A stretch of 64,000 bases of DNA from an uncultured Bacteroides sp. (lineage in GTDB: Bacteria > Bacteroidota > Bacteroidia > Bacteroidales > Bacteroidaceae). The stretch spans positions 1-64,000 of the forward strand of contig URWA01000015.1 of the NCBI GenBank assembly GCA_900551445.1. The letters run 5' to 3'. Every line of letters begins with the position of its first letter. The first letter of the stretch is position 1. Of this stretch, positions 26,656-35,472 are shown in pieces. The translations under genes were made by a program, and so were the position numbers. The notes beneath the pieces are model-generated. The model was given only the letters and a program-made list of their open reading frames with translations. It did no database searches and had not been told where the DNA came from.

Positions 26656-27948
26656 TTATATAACCGGAGTGAACAAATGTGCGAACCAGCCGACAAAGCG
26701 TCGCCATACGCCGCGTTTCTTATATTCCTCACGCGTCATGACCGTACTGTTGAGCTTGTCGTTGCTGAAAACCTCTCCCAGTTCGGCCGTAGTAGGCAGG
26801 TCCAGGATAAACGCATTGATCTCATAATCGTAGCGCAGGCTCCGGCTGTTCAGGTTGGTACTGCCCACCGTACAGAAACGCTCGTCCACCATCATGATTT
26901 TGGAATGATGGAATCCCCCGTTGAACACATAGATATGCGCCCCAGCCTTACGGAGTTTGTTGGCTATATAAAAACCGGCATCGGGCGTAAAGGGAATGTC
27001 CGACTTGCCGGGAATCATGATTTCCACCCGTACCCCACGCTTGGCCGCCCGCTTGATGGCATTCCTCACCTGACGGGTAGGTGTAAAATAAGGATTGATT
27101 ATCTGCACCTTATGTTCTGCCGCATCCAAGGCAGCAATGTAAGCCTCCCGCATGATTTCCGGACACACTTTCGGAATACGCTGTACGATGGCGACTCTCC
27201 TTCCGGAACCTACACAAAAACTGTCCGGCACCACCGGCTTTTCTTGCAGGCCTTCATGCGTCTCCTTGTTCCATACTCCCAGAAAGGCTTCTTCCAGGTA
27301 CTTCACGGCAGGACCTTCTATGCGGATGTGCATGTCGCGCCACGGACCGATTTCCGGCAACCCGTTGATATAATAATCGGCAATGTTCATTCCGCCCGTA
27401 TAGCCTACTTTCCCGTCGATGACCACAATCTTCTGATGGTCACGGCAAAACACATGGTTTACGTATGGGAAACGGATGGGACTGAAACGGGCCATTTCAA
27501 TGCCTCTGTCTGCCAGCATCTTCAAATGTTCCTTCCGCAGCGGACGGCTGTTCGACAGATTGCCGAAATCATCAAAGAGTGCCTTTATTGTCACTCCTTC
27601 CTTTGCCTTTTCTGCCAGCAAGGTGAACAATTCCTTGGCAATGGAATCGCTCCGGAAATTAAAATATTCCAGATGGATGTATTTTTCGGCCTTCTTGATG
27701 TCCTCAAACAAATGCTCAAACTTGCTACGGCCACTCTTCAGCAGCGTCATGCGGTTGCATGAAGTCACCGGAATATGCTTTTTCTCCAGAAAACGGGCAA
27801 ACAAGGAATCTGCCGGCAGATATACATCGGCTGTATCCGTTACTTCCTGAAAGGCAGGTTCTTCCTGTTCCTGCGCCTCCAGCGGGAAGATACAGCATAC
27901 GGCCAGCATCCACCATAATATATACAGTTTCAAATTCATCTTCTTCAT
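26656..27948 (-). CDS. Phospholipase D-family protein (cardiolipin synthase-like)
   Basis: The protein has two HKD motifs, HQKIVVIDGKVGYTGGMNIA and HSKIMMVDERFCTVGSTN, as in bacterial cardiolipin synthases that join two phosphatidylglycerol molecules. I chose the start at 27948 (MKKMNLKLYILWWMLAVCC), giving 430 residues and a signal sequence ending at EAQ, so the catalytic part should be periplasmic. A longer reading frame to 28128 runs through the tandem palindromes and is unlikely. The gene lacks the two N-terminal membrane segments of ClsA. It is divergent from mdh. Confidence 0.88.
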   Translation of the reverse strand: MKKMNLKLYILWWMLAVCCIFPLEAQEQEEPAFQEVTDTADVYLPADSLFARFLEKKHIPVTSCNRMTLLKSGRSKFEHLFEDIKKAEKYIHLEYFNFRSDSIAKELFTLLAEKAKEGVTIKALFDDFGNLSNSRPLRKEHLKMLADRGIEMARFSPIRFPYVNHVFCRDHQKIVVIDGKVGYTGGMNIADYYINGLPEIGPWRDMHIRIEGPAVKYLEEAFLGVWNKETHEGLQEKPVVPDSFCVGSGRRVAIVQRIPKVCPEIMREAYIAALDAAEHKVQIINPYFTPTRQVRNAIKRAAKRGVRVEIMIPGKSDIPFTPDAGFYIANKLRKAGAHIYVFNGGFHHSKIMMVDERFCTVGSTNLNSRSLRYDYEINAFILDLPTTAELGEVFSNDKLNSTVMTREEYKKRGVWRRFVGWFAHLFTPVI

Positions 27949-28079
27949 GGTCATAGGGGCAAAAATATGGAATATTTCAGAAATCACCATAACTTTCCAA
28001 TGCAGAAGTGAAAGAATGACCAACGATTCTTCCAAATCGCCTTTATTCATAAATTTCCCCGCGCCTTCACTTTCTCTGT

Positions 28080-28155
28080 ACCACAGTGTGGTTTTTATAT
28101 CCCGCACTGTGAAATATGTATCCCACACTGTGGTTTTTGTATCCCACAGTGTGGG
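28080..28155. repeat. Four tandem 21-bp units, each containing a palindrome
   Basis: Units begin at 28080, 28101, 28122 and 28143 with exact 21-bp spacing. The cores are CCACAGTGTGG, CCGCACTGTGA, CCACACTGTGG and CCCACAGTGTGGG. The spacers between cores are T- and A-rich (TTTTTATAT, AATATGTAT, TTTTTGTAT). The period is two helical turns, which places every core on the same face of the DNA. Each core is a dyad, as for a dimeric regulator. Confidence 0.85.
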
Positions 28156-28391
28156 ACAGAGAATTTGCCGGATAATTTCGAATTAAACACCTTGGAAATC
28201 TCCATAAAACCCACGCAGAAGAAAAAGAAATGACAGAATGTATGCACCTGAAGACAAAAATGCAACCTACTCTTTGCAAAATCAGGGTATGATTTCTAAA
28301 AATAGTGAAATTTTTCCGTAATTGCCGGAAATACTTTCTTCCGCCCTCATTTTTCCCGGAACAAAGATTCGTTTTTCAATGAGAACTTTCC

Positions 28392-28399
28392 TATCTTTG
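28392..28399 (+). promoter_or_regulatory. Probable -7 box for mdh
   Basis: TATCTTTG, 59 bp before the mdh start, giving a leader of about 50 bases. No clear -33 element is visible, which is odd for a gene that looks highly expressed. Confidence 0.5.
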
Positions 28400-28458
28400 C
28401 ATCGAAAGAAAAAACGAAGACTATACACTTTTATACATAACTTAAATACATAAGAATT

Positions 28459-29460
28459 ATGGAATTTGTAACAAACGAAAAACTTACCATTGTTGGTGCT
28501 GCCGGTATGATCGGTTCTAACATGGCTCAGACTGCTATCATGATGGGCTTAACTCCTAACATCTGTTTGTACGACCCGTACGCTCCAGGTTTGGAAGGTG
28601 TTGCTGAAGAATTGTTCCACTGCGGTTTCGAAGGTGTGAATGTCACTTTCACTTCAGATATCAAAGAAGCGCTGACTGGTGCTAAATATATCGTAAACTC
28701 AGGTGGTGCTGCTCGTAAAGCAGGTATGACTCGTGAAGACCTGTTGAAAGGTAACGCTGCCATCGCTGAAGAATTTGGTAAGAACGTAAAACAGTACTGC
28801 CCGGATGTAAAACACATCGTAGTAATCTTCAACCCGGCTGATATCACTGGTTTGATTACTTTGCTGTACTCTGGTTTGAAACCGAGCCAGGTTACTACTT
28901 TGGCTGCTCTTGACTCTACTCGTCTGCGCAGCGAATTGGCTAAACACTTCGGCGTATCTATGGACGCTGTTGAAAACTGCCGTACTTACGGTGGCCACGG
29001 CGAACAGATGGCTGTATTTGCTTCAACTGCAAAAGTAAACGGCAAACCGTTGATCGACATGATCGGTACTGACGCTCTGACTAAAGAACAGTGGGCTGAA
29101 ATCCAGCAGAAAGTAACAAAAGGTGGTGCCAACATCATCAACTTGCGTGGCCGTTCTTCATTCCAGAGCCCGGCATACGTTTCTATCGAAATGATTGGTG
29201 CTGCTATGGGTGGTAAAGCCTTCCGTTGGCCGGCTGGTACTTATATCTCAAACGATAAGTACGATCACATCATGATGGCTTGGGAAACTTCAATCACAGC
29301 TGACGGTTGCCACTGTGCTGCATTGAACGGTACAGCTGAAGAACAGGCTGCTTTGGACAAGAGCTATGCTCACCTGTGCGAATTGCGTGACGAAGTAATC
29401 GCTATGGGCGTTCTTCCTGCTATCTCTGAATGGAACAAACTGAACCCGAACATCAAATAA
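28459..29460 (+). CDS. mdh: Malate dehydrogenase
   Basis: The enzyme interconverts malate and oxaloacetate with NAD and works in the reductive branch to succinate in Bacteroides. The 333-residue protein has the Rossmann motif VGAAGMIGSNMAQTA near residue 13, the binding loop AARKAGMTREDL, and the catalytic His in TYGGHGEQM. The gene's codon choice differs from its neighbours: it favours GCT, GGT and CGT codons, as seen also in tpiA, which suggests selection for high expression. It is monocistronic with a strong terminator. Confidence 0.95.
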   Translation: MEFVTNEKLTIVGAAGMIGSNMAQTAIMMGLTPNICLYDPYAPGLEGVAEELFHCGFEGVNVTFTSDIKEALTGAKYIVNSGGAARKAGMTREDLLKGNAAIAEEFGKNVKQYCPDVKHIVVIFNPADITGLITLLYSGLKPSQVTTLAALDSTRLRSELAKHFGVSMDAVENCRTYGGHGEQMAVFASTAKVNGKPLIDMIGTDALTKEQWAEIQQKVTKGGANIINLRGRSSFQSPAYVSIEMIGAAMGGKAFRWPAGTYISNDKYDHIMMAWETSITADGCHCAALNGTAEEQAALDKSYAHLCELRDEVIAMGVLPAISEWNKLNPNIK

Positions 29461-29479
29461 TCGGATATTCCATTGATAT

Positions 29480-29513
29480 AAAAAAGGAGGCTGTAAATTG
29501 GCCTCCTTTTTTT
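29480..29513 (+). terminator. Terminator of mdh
   Basis: AAAAAGGAGGC (29481-29491) pairs with GCCTCCTTTTT (29501-29511) around a 9-base loop, ending in a run of T residues. Confidence 0.85.
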
Positions 29514-29663
29514 ATGTACTTTCTGCTTTCCACTTCCTCCGGAAGGAAATTCCCACCACGTGCCTGATTTGTACATGAGAATATTCATCTACATCCTGAT
29601 TATCAATAGGATATCAAACGCCCATGTACATCAGACATCCTTCTGTATTTCTTCTTAAAGCAC

Positions 29664-29671
29664 TATCTTTG
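29664..29671 (+). promoter_or_regulatory. Probable -7 box for the PAP2 gene
   Basis: TATCTTTG, 38 bp before the start codon. Confidence 0.5.
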
Positions 29672-29709
29672 CGGTCTCCCACTATGTATTTTTTAATTTC
29701 TGAACCGCA

Positions 29710-31278
29710 ATGAAAATCCGTGTCTTGTTATTTCTTTCCATCCTCCCTCTGATTACTCCTTCCCTGCATGCCCGCCTGCCGGACGAGACTGCCCATCTGG
29801 CAAAAGACTCTCTTTTTTCTATCTCACCGGAAGGAAAATACTCTGTTCCCAAAGCGAAAGACCATTTTCGCAGGAACTTCTCATACATGGGTATTCCCTT
29901 CATCGTTTCCGGGCTGATTGTAAAAGGAGAAAACAAGAATTTCCGCACCTTGCGCAACCGTTTCGAACCGAACTTCCACCAAAAGTATGACAACTACACT
30001 CAATATCTCCCTTTGGGAGCCACATGGGGAATGAAACTGGCAGGGGTGGAAGGACGCAGTTCGTGGAAAGAACTGACCGTCAGCAATGTATTCTCGGCTG
30101 CTCTCATGGCGGGATTCGTGAATACCTTGAAATATACCACCAAGGAAGTACGTCCGGACAATTCCTCGAACAACTCATTTCCCTCAGGACATACTGCTAC
30201 CGCCTTTATGTGTGCCACCATTCTGCACAAGGAATACGGCATGCTCAGCCCGTGGTATAGCATCGGCGGATATACCTTGGCCGGACTGACCGGAGTGACC
30301 CGACAGCTGAACAACCGCCACTGGATTGGCGACGTACTGGTGGGGGCCGGTATCGGCATGATTTCCACCGACTTGGGATATTTCCTTTCCGACTTGATAT
30401 TCAAGCATAAGGACACACGCCCAGAAGATACAAACTACAATTGCTATGAGGCTCCTCCTTTTTTGAGCTTTAACATGGGATTTGCGACGGGACCCTCCAG
30501 CCTGCGTACAGCCGAATTATATGACAAGGAACACGGTTCTCCCTTGGGCATGCGTCTGCGGACAGGAACTGCCACAGTGGTCAGTGTGGAAGGAGCCTAC
30601 TTTTTCAACACCTACTTCGGAGTGGGTGGCCGCCTGAAAGTGGCCACCTTGCCGGTGATAGCCGATATCCCGGAAGAGAACAAACGGCATTTCGACCTGG
30701 ACAACGACTTGCAGGAAGGAGCTCCGGTCAACATGTTCCTGCTCGACGGACTGGAATCGGACCATCTGGGGATGTGCGACATCGACTTGGGGGCCTATTT
30801 TTCATACCCTTTGAGCCGCCACTTCCAGCTGGGCGGCAAACTGCTGGTCGGCCGACGACTGAATGCCGACTTTACCCTGAACTCACTCTCCCGCATCAAC
30901 CCCGACATCTTCGACCGGCAGAAAGTCAGCCAGGAAGCCTTCGACCAGTTCTACAAGGAGGATGTGGAATATTATCTCCAACAGGAAGGCCTGACTCCCC
31001 GCGAACTGCTACGCAGCACGTTTGTGGATGAAGAGTTTCTGCACATCCGGAAAAGTTCCACGTTCAAGTTGGGCACGGGCGTTTCCCTCACCTATCGTTA
31101 CAAGGAGGATGCTGCCCTGCGACTGTATTGCGACTACGACTTTGCCTCTCCACGGCTGACCTATGACCTGAAAAATACCTGGGTGGATGAAGAAGGAAAC
31201 CGCAAAGCGCGCTCCTACAGCAAACGGACACCAATGCATAACTTTACTTTCGGAGCCTCCATCGCGTTCATGTTCTGA
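29710..31278 (+). CDS. PAP2-superfamily phosphatase with C-terminal beta-barrel-like region
   Basis: The N-terminal half has the PAP2 phosphatase motifs: KEVRPDNSS (motif 1 type, KxxxxxxRP-like), SFPSGHTATAF (motif 2, residues about 157-167) and TRQLNNRHWIGDVLVGAGIG (motif 3). A signal peptide (MKIRVLLFLSILPLITPSLH) precedes it. The second half, about 290 residues, has alternating strands (for example YSYPLSRHFQLGGKLLVGRR-like segments) and ends in aromatic FTFGASIAFMF, as outer-membrane barrels do. The total of 522 residues is far above the roughly 200-250 of plain PAP2 lipid phosphatases. Possible roles are dephosphorylation of lipid A or undecaprenyl pyrophosphate; the substrate cannot be told. 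Confidence 0.82.
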   Translation: MKIRVLLFLSILPLITPSLHARLPDETAHLAKDSLFSISPEGKYSVPKAKDHFRRNFSYMGIPFIVSGLIVKGENKNFRTLRNRFEPNFHQKYDNYTQYLPLGATWGMKLAGVEGRSSWKELTVSNVFSAALMAGFVNTLKYTTKEVRPDNSSNNSFPSGHTATAFMCATILHKEYGMLSPWYSIGGYTLAGLTGVTRQLNNRHWIGDVLVGAGIGMISTDLGYFLSDLIFKHKDTRPEDTNYNCYEAPPFLSFNMGFATGPSSLRTAELYDKEHGSPLGMRLRTGTATVVSVEGAYFFNTYFGVGGRLKVATLPVIADIPEENKRHFDLDNDLQEGAPVNMFLLDGLESDHLGMCDIDLGAYFSYPLSRHFQLGGKLLVGRRLNADFTLNSLSRINPDIFDRQKVSQEAFDQFYKEDVEYYLQQEGLTPRELLRSTFVDEEFLHIRKSSTFKLGTGVSLTYRYKEDAALRLYCDYDFASPRLTYDLKNTWVDEEGNRKARSYSKRTPMHNFTFGASIAFMF

Positions 31279-31334
31279 ATCGCCTGAAAAGGCATTGCAC
31301 ATTCTACTTATTTTTATTATTTTCGCATTCCGAT

Positions 31335-33443
31335 ATGATAGACCAAGCCACCATAGACCGGATATTGGATGCGGCACAAATAGTAGATGTGGTATCCGAA
31401 TTTGTCACGCTTCGCCGAAGGGGAGTGAACTACATCGGGCTGTGCCCTTTCCACAATGAAAAGACGCCTTCTTTCAGCGTCTCGCCCAGCAAGGGATTGT
31501 GCAAATGCTTCAGCTGCGGAAAAGGAGGAAATGTGGTCCATTTCATCATGGAACACGAACAGCTCTCCTACTACGAGGCCCTGAAATGGCTGGCCAGAAA
31601 ATACAATATCGAAATCAAGGAACGCGAACTGACCGACGAAGAGAAACAGGCCCACAGCTTGCGCGAAAGCTTGTTCGTGGTCAACCAGTTTGCGGCTGAA
31701 TATTTTCAGGACATACTCTACAACCACATCGACGGACAACGCATCGGTATGACGTATTTGCGCAGCCGCGGGTTCCGTGATGACATCATCAAGAAATTTC
31801 AGTTGGGATACAGTCTGGATAATCGGGACGCACTGGCCCGTACAGCCTTGCAAAAAGGCTATAAGGAGGAATTCCTCGTCAAGACCGGACTCTGCTACCG
31901 CAAAGACGACGGTTCCCTGCGCGACCGCTTCTGGGGACGTGTCATTTTCCCCGTGCATACCTTGTCGGGGAAAGTCGTGGCTTTTGGCGGACGTGTGTTG
32001 AATGCGGCCACCAAGAACGTGCAGATGAAATATGTCAACTCCCCGGAGTCGGAAATTTACCACAAGAGTCGGGAGCTGTATGGCATCTACTTTGCCAAGC
32101 AGGAAATCGTACGTCAGGACCGCTGTTTCCTGGTGGAAGGATACACCGACGTGATTTCCATGCACCAAAGCGGGATTGAAAATGTGGTGGCCTCTTCGGG
32201 TACAGCCCTTACCTCCGACCAGATACGGTTGATACACCGTTTCACCAACAACATCACGGTATTGTATGATGGGGACGGAGCCGGCATCAAGGCCAGCATC
32301 CGAGGCATCGACATGCTGTTGGAGGAAGGAATGAACGTCAAGGTCTGCCTCCTTCCGGACGGAGATGATCCGGACAGCTTTGCCCGCAAACACAACGCCA
32401 CCGACTATCAGGCATATATCAACGAGCACGAAGTCGACTTCATCCGCTTCAAGACCAACCTGCTGATGGAAGAAGCCGGGAAGGACCCTATCAAACGGGC
32501 AGGCCTGATATCCAGTATCGTCAAAAGTATCTCGGTCATACCGGATTCCATTGTCCGCTCTGTCTATACCCGTGAATGTAGCCAGCTTCTGCAAATGGAA
32601 GAAAAAATCTTGACAGAGGCGGTGGCCAAACTCATCGAACAGGCCCAGGAAAACAAGTTCAAGGAAAACCAGCGGAAGCAACAGCAGGCTCTCAGGGCAC
32701 AGGAAAATGCGGGAAATCCCATCGTACCTGCTAATCCAGGCGAGCACCAGGAAACATCCGTTCCTCAGGAAACTCCGGGTACCCTTCCTCCCCCTCCTGA
32801 CGCCCAATCCGCGCCGCCAGCAGAGGAAGTTCCGGCTCCAGCCGACGAATATCTTTCTTACATTCCACTGGAAGGGAATGAGCAGAAAGTGTTCTACGTG
32901 CGGGAACAAGCACTGGTACGCATGCTGATTCGCTACGGCGAGAAAGTCATGTGCTATTTGGAAGATGAAAACGGAGAGGAACAGCCGCTTACCGTAATTG
33001 AATGTATTTCTACCGGATTGAAGGAGGATGAATTACAGTTTCACAACGCCTTGGACCGCCGGGTTCTTAAAGAGGCAGAGACGCACCTGCAAGATGCCGG
33101 TTTTGTGGCCGAACGTTATTTCCTGAGTCATCCGGACCCGGACATCAGCAAACTGGCCGCCGAAATGGTCAGCGACCGCTACCAGCTGAGTAAATACCAC
33201 TCCAAGGGACAGAAAATCCTGACGGACGAAGAACGGCTCTATGAACTGGTTCCTCGCCTGCTGATAGATTTTAAGATGTCAATTGTGGAAGAAGAAATGA
33301 AGCATACGATGCAGGCATTGAACAATCCGGAGGTCTACAATGACCCGCAAAAATGTCAGGAAATCATGAAACACTGCCAGGAATTACAACAGATACAGAT
33401 TTCAATGGTCCAAAAAGCAGGCGACCGCGTAATATTACCTTGA
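31335..33443 (+). CDS. dnaG: DNA primase
   Basis: Primase makes RNA primers at the replication fork. The 702-residue protein has the CHC2 zinc finger (CPFHNEKTPSFSV ... CKCFSCGKGG, residues 38-65), the TOPRIM core (FLVEGYTDVISMHQSG, LYDGDGAGIKASIRGID) and a helicase-binding C-terminus. Between the RNA polymerase domain and the C-terminal domain is a linker of about 80 residues that is rich in Gln, Pro and Ala (ETPGTLPPPPDAQSAPPAEE), longer than in E. coli DnaG. Confidence 0.96.
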   Translation: MIDQATIDRILDAAQIVDVVSEFVTLRRRGVNYIGLCPFHNEKTPSFSVSPSKGLCKCFSCGKGGNVVHFIMEHEQLSYYEALKWLARKYNIEIKERELTDEEKQAHSLRESLFVVNQFAAEYFQDILYNHIDGQRIGMTYLRSRGFRDDIIKKFQLGYSLDNRDALARTALQKGYKEEFLVKTGLCYRKDDGSLRDRFWGRVIFPVHTLSGKVVAFGGRVLNAATKNVQMKYVNSPESEIYHKSRELYGIYFAKQEIVRQDRCFLVEGYTDVISMHQSGIENVVASSGTALTSDQIRLIHRFTNNITVLYDGDGAGIKASIRGIDMLLEEGMNVKVCLLPDGDDPDSFARKHNATDYQAYINEHEVDFIRFKTNLLMEEAGKDPIKRAGLISSIVKSISVIPDSIVRSVYTRECSQLLQMEEKILTEAVAKLIEQAQENKFKENQRKQQQALRAQENAGNPIVPANPGEHQETSVPQETPGTLPPPPDAQSAPPAEEVPAPADEYLSYIPLEGNEQKVFYVREQALVRMLIRYGEKVMCYLEDENGEEQPLTVIECISTGLKEDELQFHNALDRRVLKEAETHLQDAGFVAERYFLSHPDPDISKLAAEMVSDRYQLSKYHSKGQKILTDEERLYELVPRLLIDFKMSIVEEEMKHTMQALNNPEVYNDPQKCQEIMKHCQELQQIQISMVQKAGDRVILP

Positions 33444-33458
33444 GTATTTCCAGTATAT

Positions 33459-33499
33459 AAAAAAACTATTTCCCCTTTTCATACGGAAGGGGAAATAGT
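33459..33499 (-). terminator. Terminator between dnaG and folE
   Basis: A 13-bp perfect stem, ACTATTTCCCCTT (33465-33477) and its complement (33487-33499), with a U-run on the minus strand from the A residues at 33459-33465. It terminates the folE transcript and may also act on dnaG. Confidence 0.8.
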
Positions 33500-33507
33500 A
33501 CATCAAA

Positions 33508-34104
33508 TCAATATTTTGCACGAATCAGGTTCATGAACTCCTCACGCGTCTTTGCCTGATTGAATGCGCCGGTAAAATCAGAAGTGGTTGTCACCGAATT
33601 CTGTTTCTCCACTCCTCGCATCTGCATGCACATGTGCTTGGCTTCCACCACCACCATTACTCCTAATGGGTTCAGCGTCTCCTGAATGCACTCTTTTATC
33701 TGAAGTGTCATGCGTTCCTGCACCTGCAGACGATGAGAAAAGATATCTACCACACGAGCAATCTTACTCAGCCCCGTGATGTATCCGTTCGGAATGTACG
33801 CCACGTGTGCTTTCCCATAAAACGGCAACATGTGGTGCTCGCACATAGAGAAGAAATCAATGTCCTTCACGATGACCATCTGGCTGTAGGGTTCCTTGAA
33901 TTTCGCCGCATTCAGCACCTCCCTGGGGTCCATTTCATATCCGCGAGTCAGGGTCAGCATGGCTTTCGCCACACGCTCAGGGGTTTTCAACAGTCCTTCC
34001 CGCTCAGGGTCTTCTCCCAGCAAGGAAAGAATTTCTTTATAATGGCTCATCAGTTTTTCAACCTTTTCCTGTGGCCAGTTTATCGAATTGGTATCTGTCA
34101 TCAT
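33508..34104 (-). CDS. folE: GTP cyclohydrolase I
   Basis: The enzyme makes dihydroneopterin triphosphate from GTP, the first step of folate synthesis. The 198-residue protein has the zinc-site motif SMCEHHMLPFYGKAHVAYIP and the second site CMQMRGVEKQNSVT. It is the last gene of a minus-strand group and overlaps the SPOR gene stop by one base. Confidence 0.96.
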   Translation of the reverse strand: MMTDTNSINWPQEKVEKLMSHYKEILSLLGEDPEREGLLKTPERVAKAMLTLTRGYEMDPREVLNAAKFKEPYSQMVIVKDIDFFSMCEHHMLPFYGKAHVAYIPNGYITGLSKIARVVDIFSHRLQVQERMTLQIKECIQETLNPLGVMVVVEAKHMCMQMRGVEKQNSVTTTSDFTGAFNQAKTREEFMNLIRAKY

Positions 34105-34565
34105 TATTCTATAGGTATATTAATCTGTTCGCGCACAATAGATACTTCCTTAAAAACTCCTGTCGCTTTCAATTTACGCATGGTAACATGTGCTTCTTCA
34201 ATGCTCTTGAAGTCTCCTACCCTGCACAGCCAGCGTGGAGGCTGAAAATAAGTATAAACCGGCAAATCGGGAAACTCTTCTTTCACTTTCGCAGCTACGT
34301 TGTTCGCCTCGCTACGTGCCTGACGCGAATTATTCCCGGCATACACCTGTACACGAAAGCCACGAGCCTTCAATGTCTTCACCGGTTCTGAACTTGTAGA
34401 CCGTACATAGCGTTTCCCTATCAGAGAAGTAATCTGCGCATCCTGATGGACGGTGACCACACCTTCGCCCGCCCGACGGGTTTGTAAGCTTTCAATGATG
34501 TTCCGTTGGGCATAGCTCCCACTGACACATAATAAAGAAACAATGAATAAAAAATATTTCAGCAT
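34104..34565 (-). CDS. SPOR-domain periplasmic protein
   Basis: The start is the ATG at 34565 (MLKYFLFIVSLLCVSGSYAQ, signal peptide), giving 153 residues; the frame upstream is not coding. The C-terminal 75 residues are a SPOR domain (GFRVQVYAGNNSRQARSEAN, PRWLCRVGDFKSIEEAHVTM), which binds denuded glycan strands at division sites in other bacteria. The gene overlaps folE by one base. Confidence 0.87.
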   Translation of the reverse strand: MLKYFLFIVSLLCVSGSYAQRNIIESLQTRRAGEGVVTVHQDAQITSLIGKRYVRSTSSEPVKTLKARGFRVQVYAGNNSRQARSEANNVAAKVKEEFPDLPVYTYFQPPRWLCRVGDFKSIEEAHVTMRKLKATGVFKEVSIVREQINIPIE

Positions 34566-34687
34566 AACCGGATTTTTAGATAGACATAGAAAACAAAAGT
34601 CAAATTGAGCACAGAGGGAAGGAATGACACTGCACGTCCTCATCTCTCTGTGCTCAAGCAATTCCTGATTAATTCAGAGATTGGAAA

Positions 34688-35446
34688 TTATTTTTTAAAA
34701 GCATCGATGATACCTTTGAAGTCAGCAGCCTTCAGAGCAGCACCACCAATCAAACCACCGTCTACATCAGGATTTGCAAACAATTCTTTTGCATTTGACG
34801 GTTTGCAGCTACCACCGTACAGGATAGAAGTGTTTTCAGCTACTTCCTTACCGTATTTAGCAGCTACCAAAGAACGGATGTGAGCGTGGATTTCCTGAGC
34901 CTGCTGCGGAGTAGCAGTCTTACCTGTACCAATAGCCCAAACCGGTTCGTAAGCCAGGATGATCTTGCTGAAGTCTTCTGCTGACAAAGAGAATACAGAA
35001 GCCAACTGAGCTTCTACTACTTCATTCTGCTTGTTAGCTTCACGTTCTTCCAACACTTCACCGATACAGAAAATCGGTTTCAGGTTGTTAGCCAAAGCCA
35101 ATTTCACCTTTTCAGCCAGGATTTCTACTGTTTCGTGGTAGTAAGCACGACGTTCTGAGTGACCCAGGATTACATACTGAGCACCTGTAGAAGCTACCAT
35201 TTCAGCTGAAACTTCACCCGTGTAAGCACCAGAAGCTTTGTCTGCACAGTTTTCAGCACCTACACCAATGATAGAGCTGTCTACCAAAGGAGTAACAGAA
35301 GCCAAGTGAATAAACGGAGTACAGATGATGACGTCGCAGTTAGGTTTGTCTGCAGTCAACACGTCGTTCAATTCTTTTGCCAATGCAATACCTTCCTGCA
35401 GGTTCTTGTTCATTTTCCAGTTACCTGCTACAATGTTTTTTCTCAT
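34688..35446 (-). CDS. tpiA: Triosephosphate isomerase
   Basis: The glycolytic enzyme interconverts DHAP and glyceraldehyde 3-phosphate. The 252-residue protein begins MRKNIVAGNWKMN and has the catalytic signature AYEPVWAIGTGKTATPQQAQ with the His in LGHSERR. Codon choice is biased to GCT, GGT and similar codons, as in mdh. It lies 26 bp after the DoxX-like gene. Confidence 0.96.
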   Translation of the reverse strand: MRKNIVAGNWKMNKNLQEGIALAKELNDVLTADKPNCDVIICTPFIHLASVTPLVDSSIIGVGAENCADKASGAYTGEVSAEMVASTGAQYVILGHSERRAYYHETVEILAEKVKLALANNLKPIFCIGEVLEEREANKQNEVVEAQLASVFSLSAEDFSKIILAYEPVWAIGTGKTATPQQAQEIHAHIRSLVAAKYGKEVAENTSILYGGSCKPSNAKELFANPDVDGGLIGGAALKAADFKGIIDAFKK

Positions 35447-35472
35447 TTTGTTTTTAATTTTAAAGGGTTAGT

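Larger units (their letters stand above)
27949..28458. other. 510-bp intergenic region between the PLD gene and mdh
   Basis: The region lies between divergent genes. It holds four 21-bp tandem palindromes (28080-28155) and a promoter box for mdh (28392-28399). Short open frames exist on both strands across the palindromes, but they consist of seven-residue repeats created by the 21-bp period and have no recognised similarity. Confidence 0.6.

Noticed and set aside
27949..28128. 60-residue N-terminal extension of the phospholipase D protein
   Set aside because: It runs into the tandem palindromes, while the ATG at 27948 gives a normal signal peptide.
28080..28155. Possible short CRISPR array
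   Set aside because: The units are directly adjacent, each about 21 bp with T/A-rich joins and no unique spacers of 30 bp or more. No cas gene is near.
28067..28279. Open reading frames on both strands across the tandem palindromes (70-79 codons)
   Set aside because: The peptide repeats arise from the 21-bp DNA period; they have no recognised family, no good start context, and are present on both strands at once.
31317..32909. Long (530 codon) frame antisense to dnaG
   Set aside because: dnaG on the other strand is a clear full-length gene. The antisense frame has no family features and follows from the codon composition.
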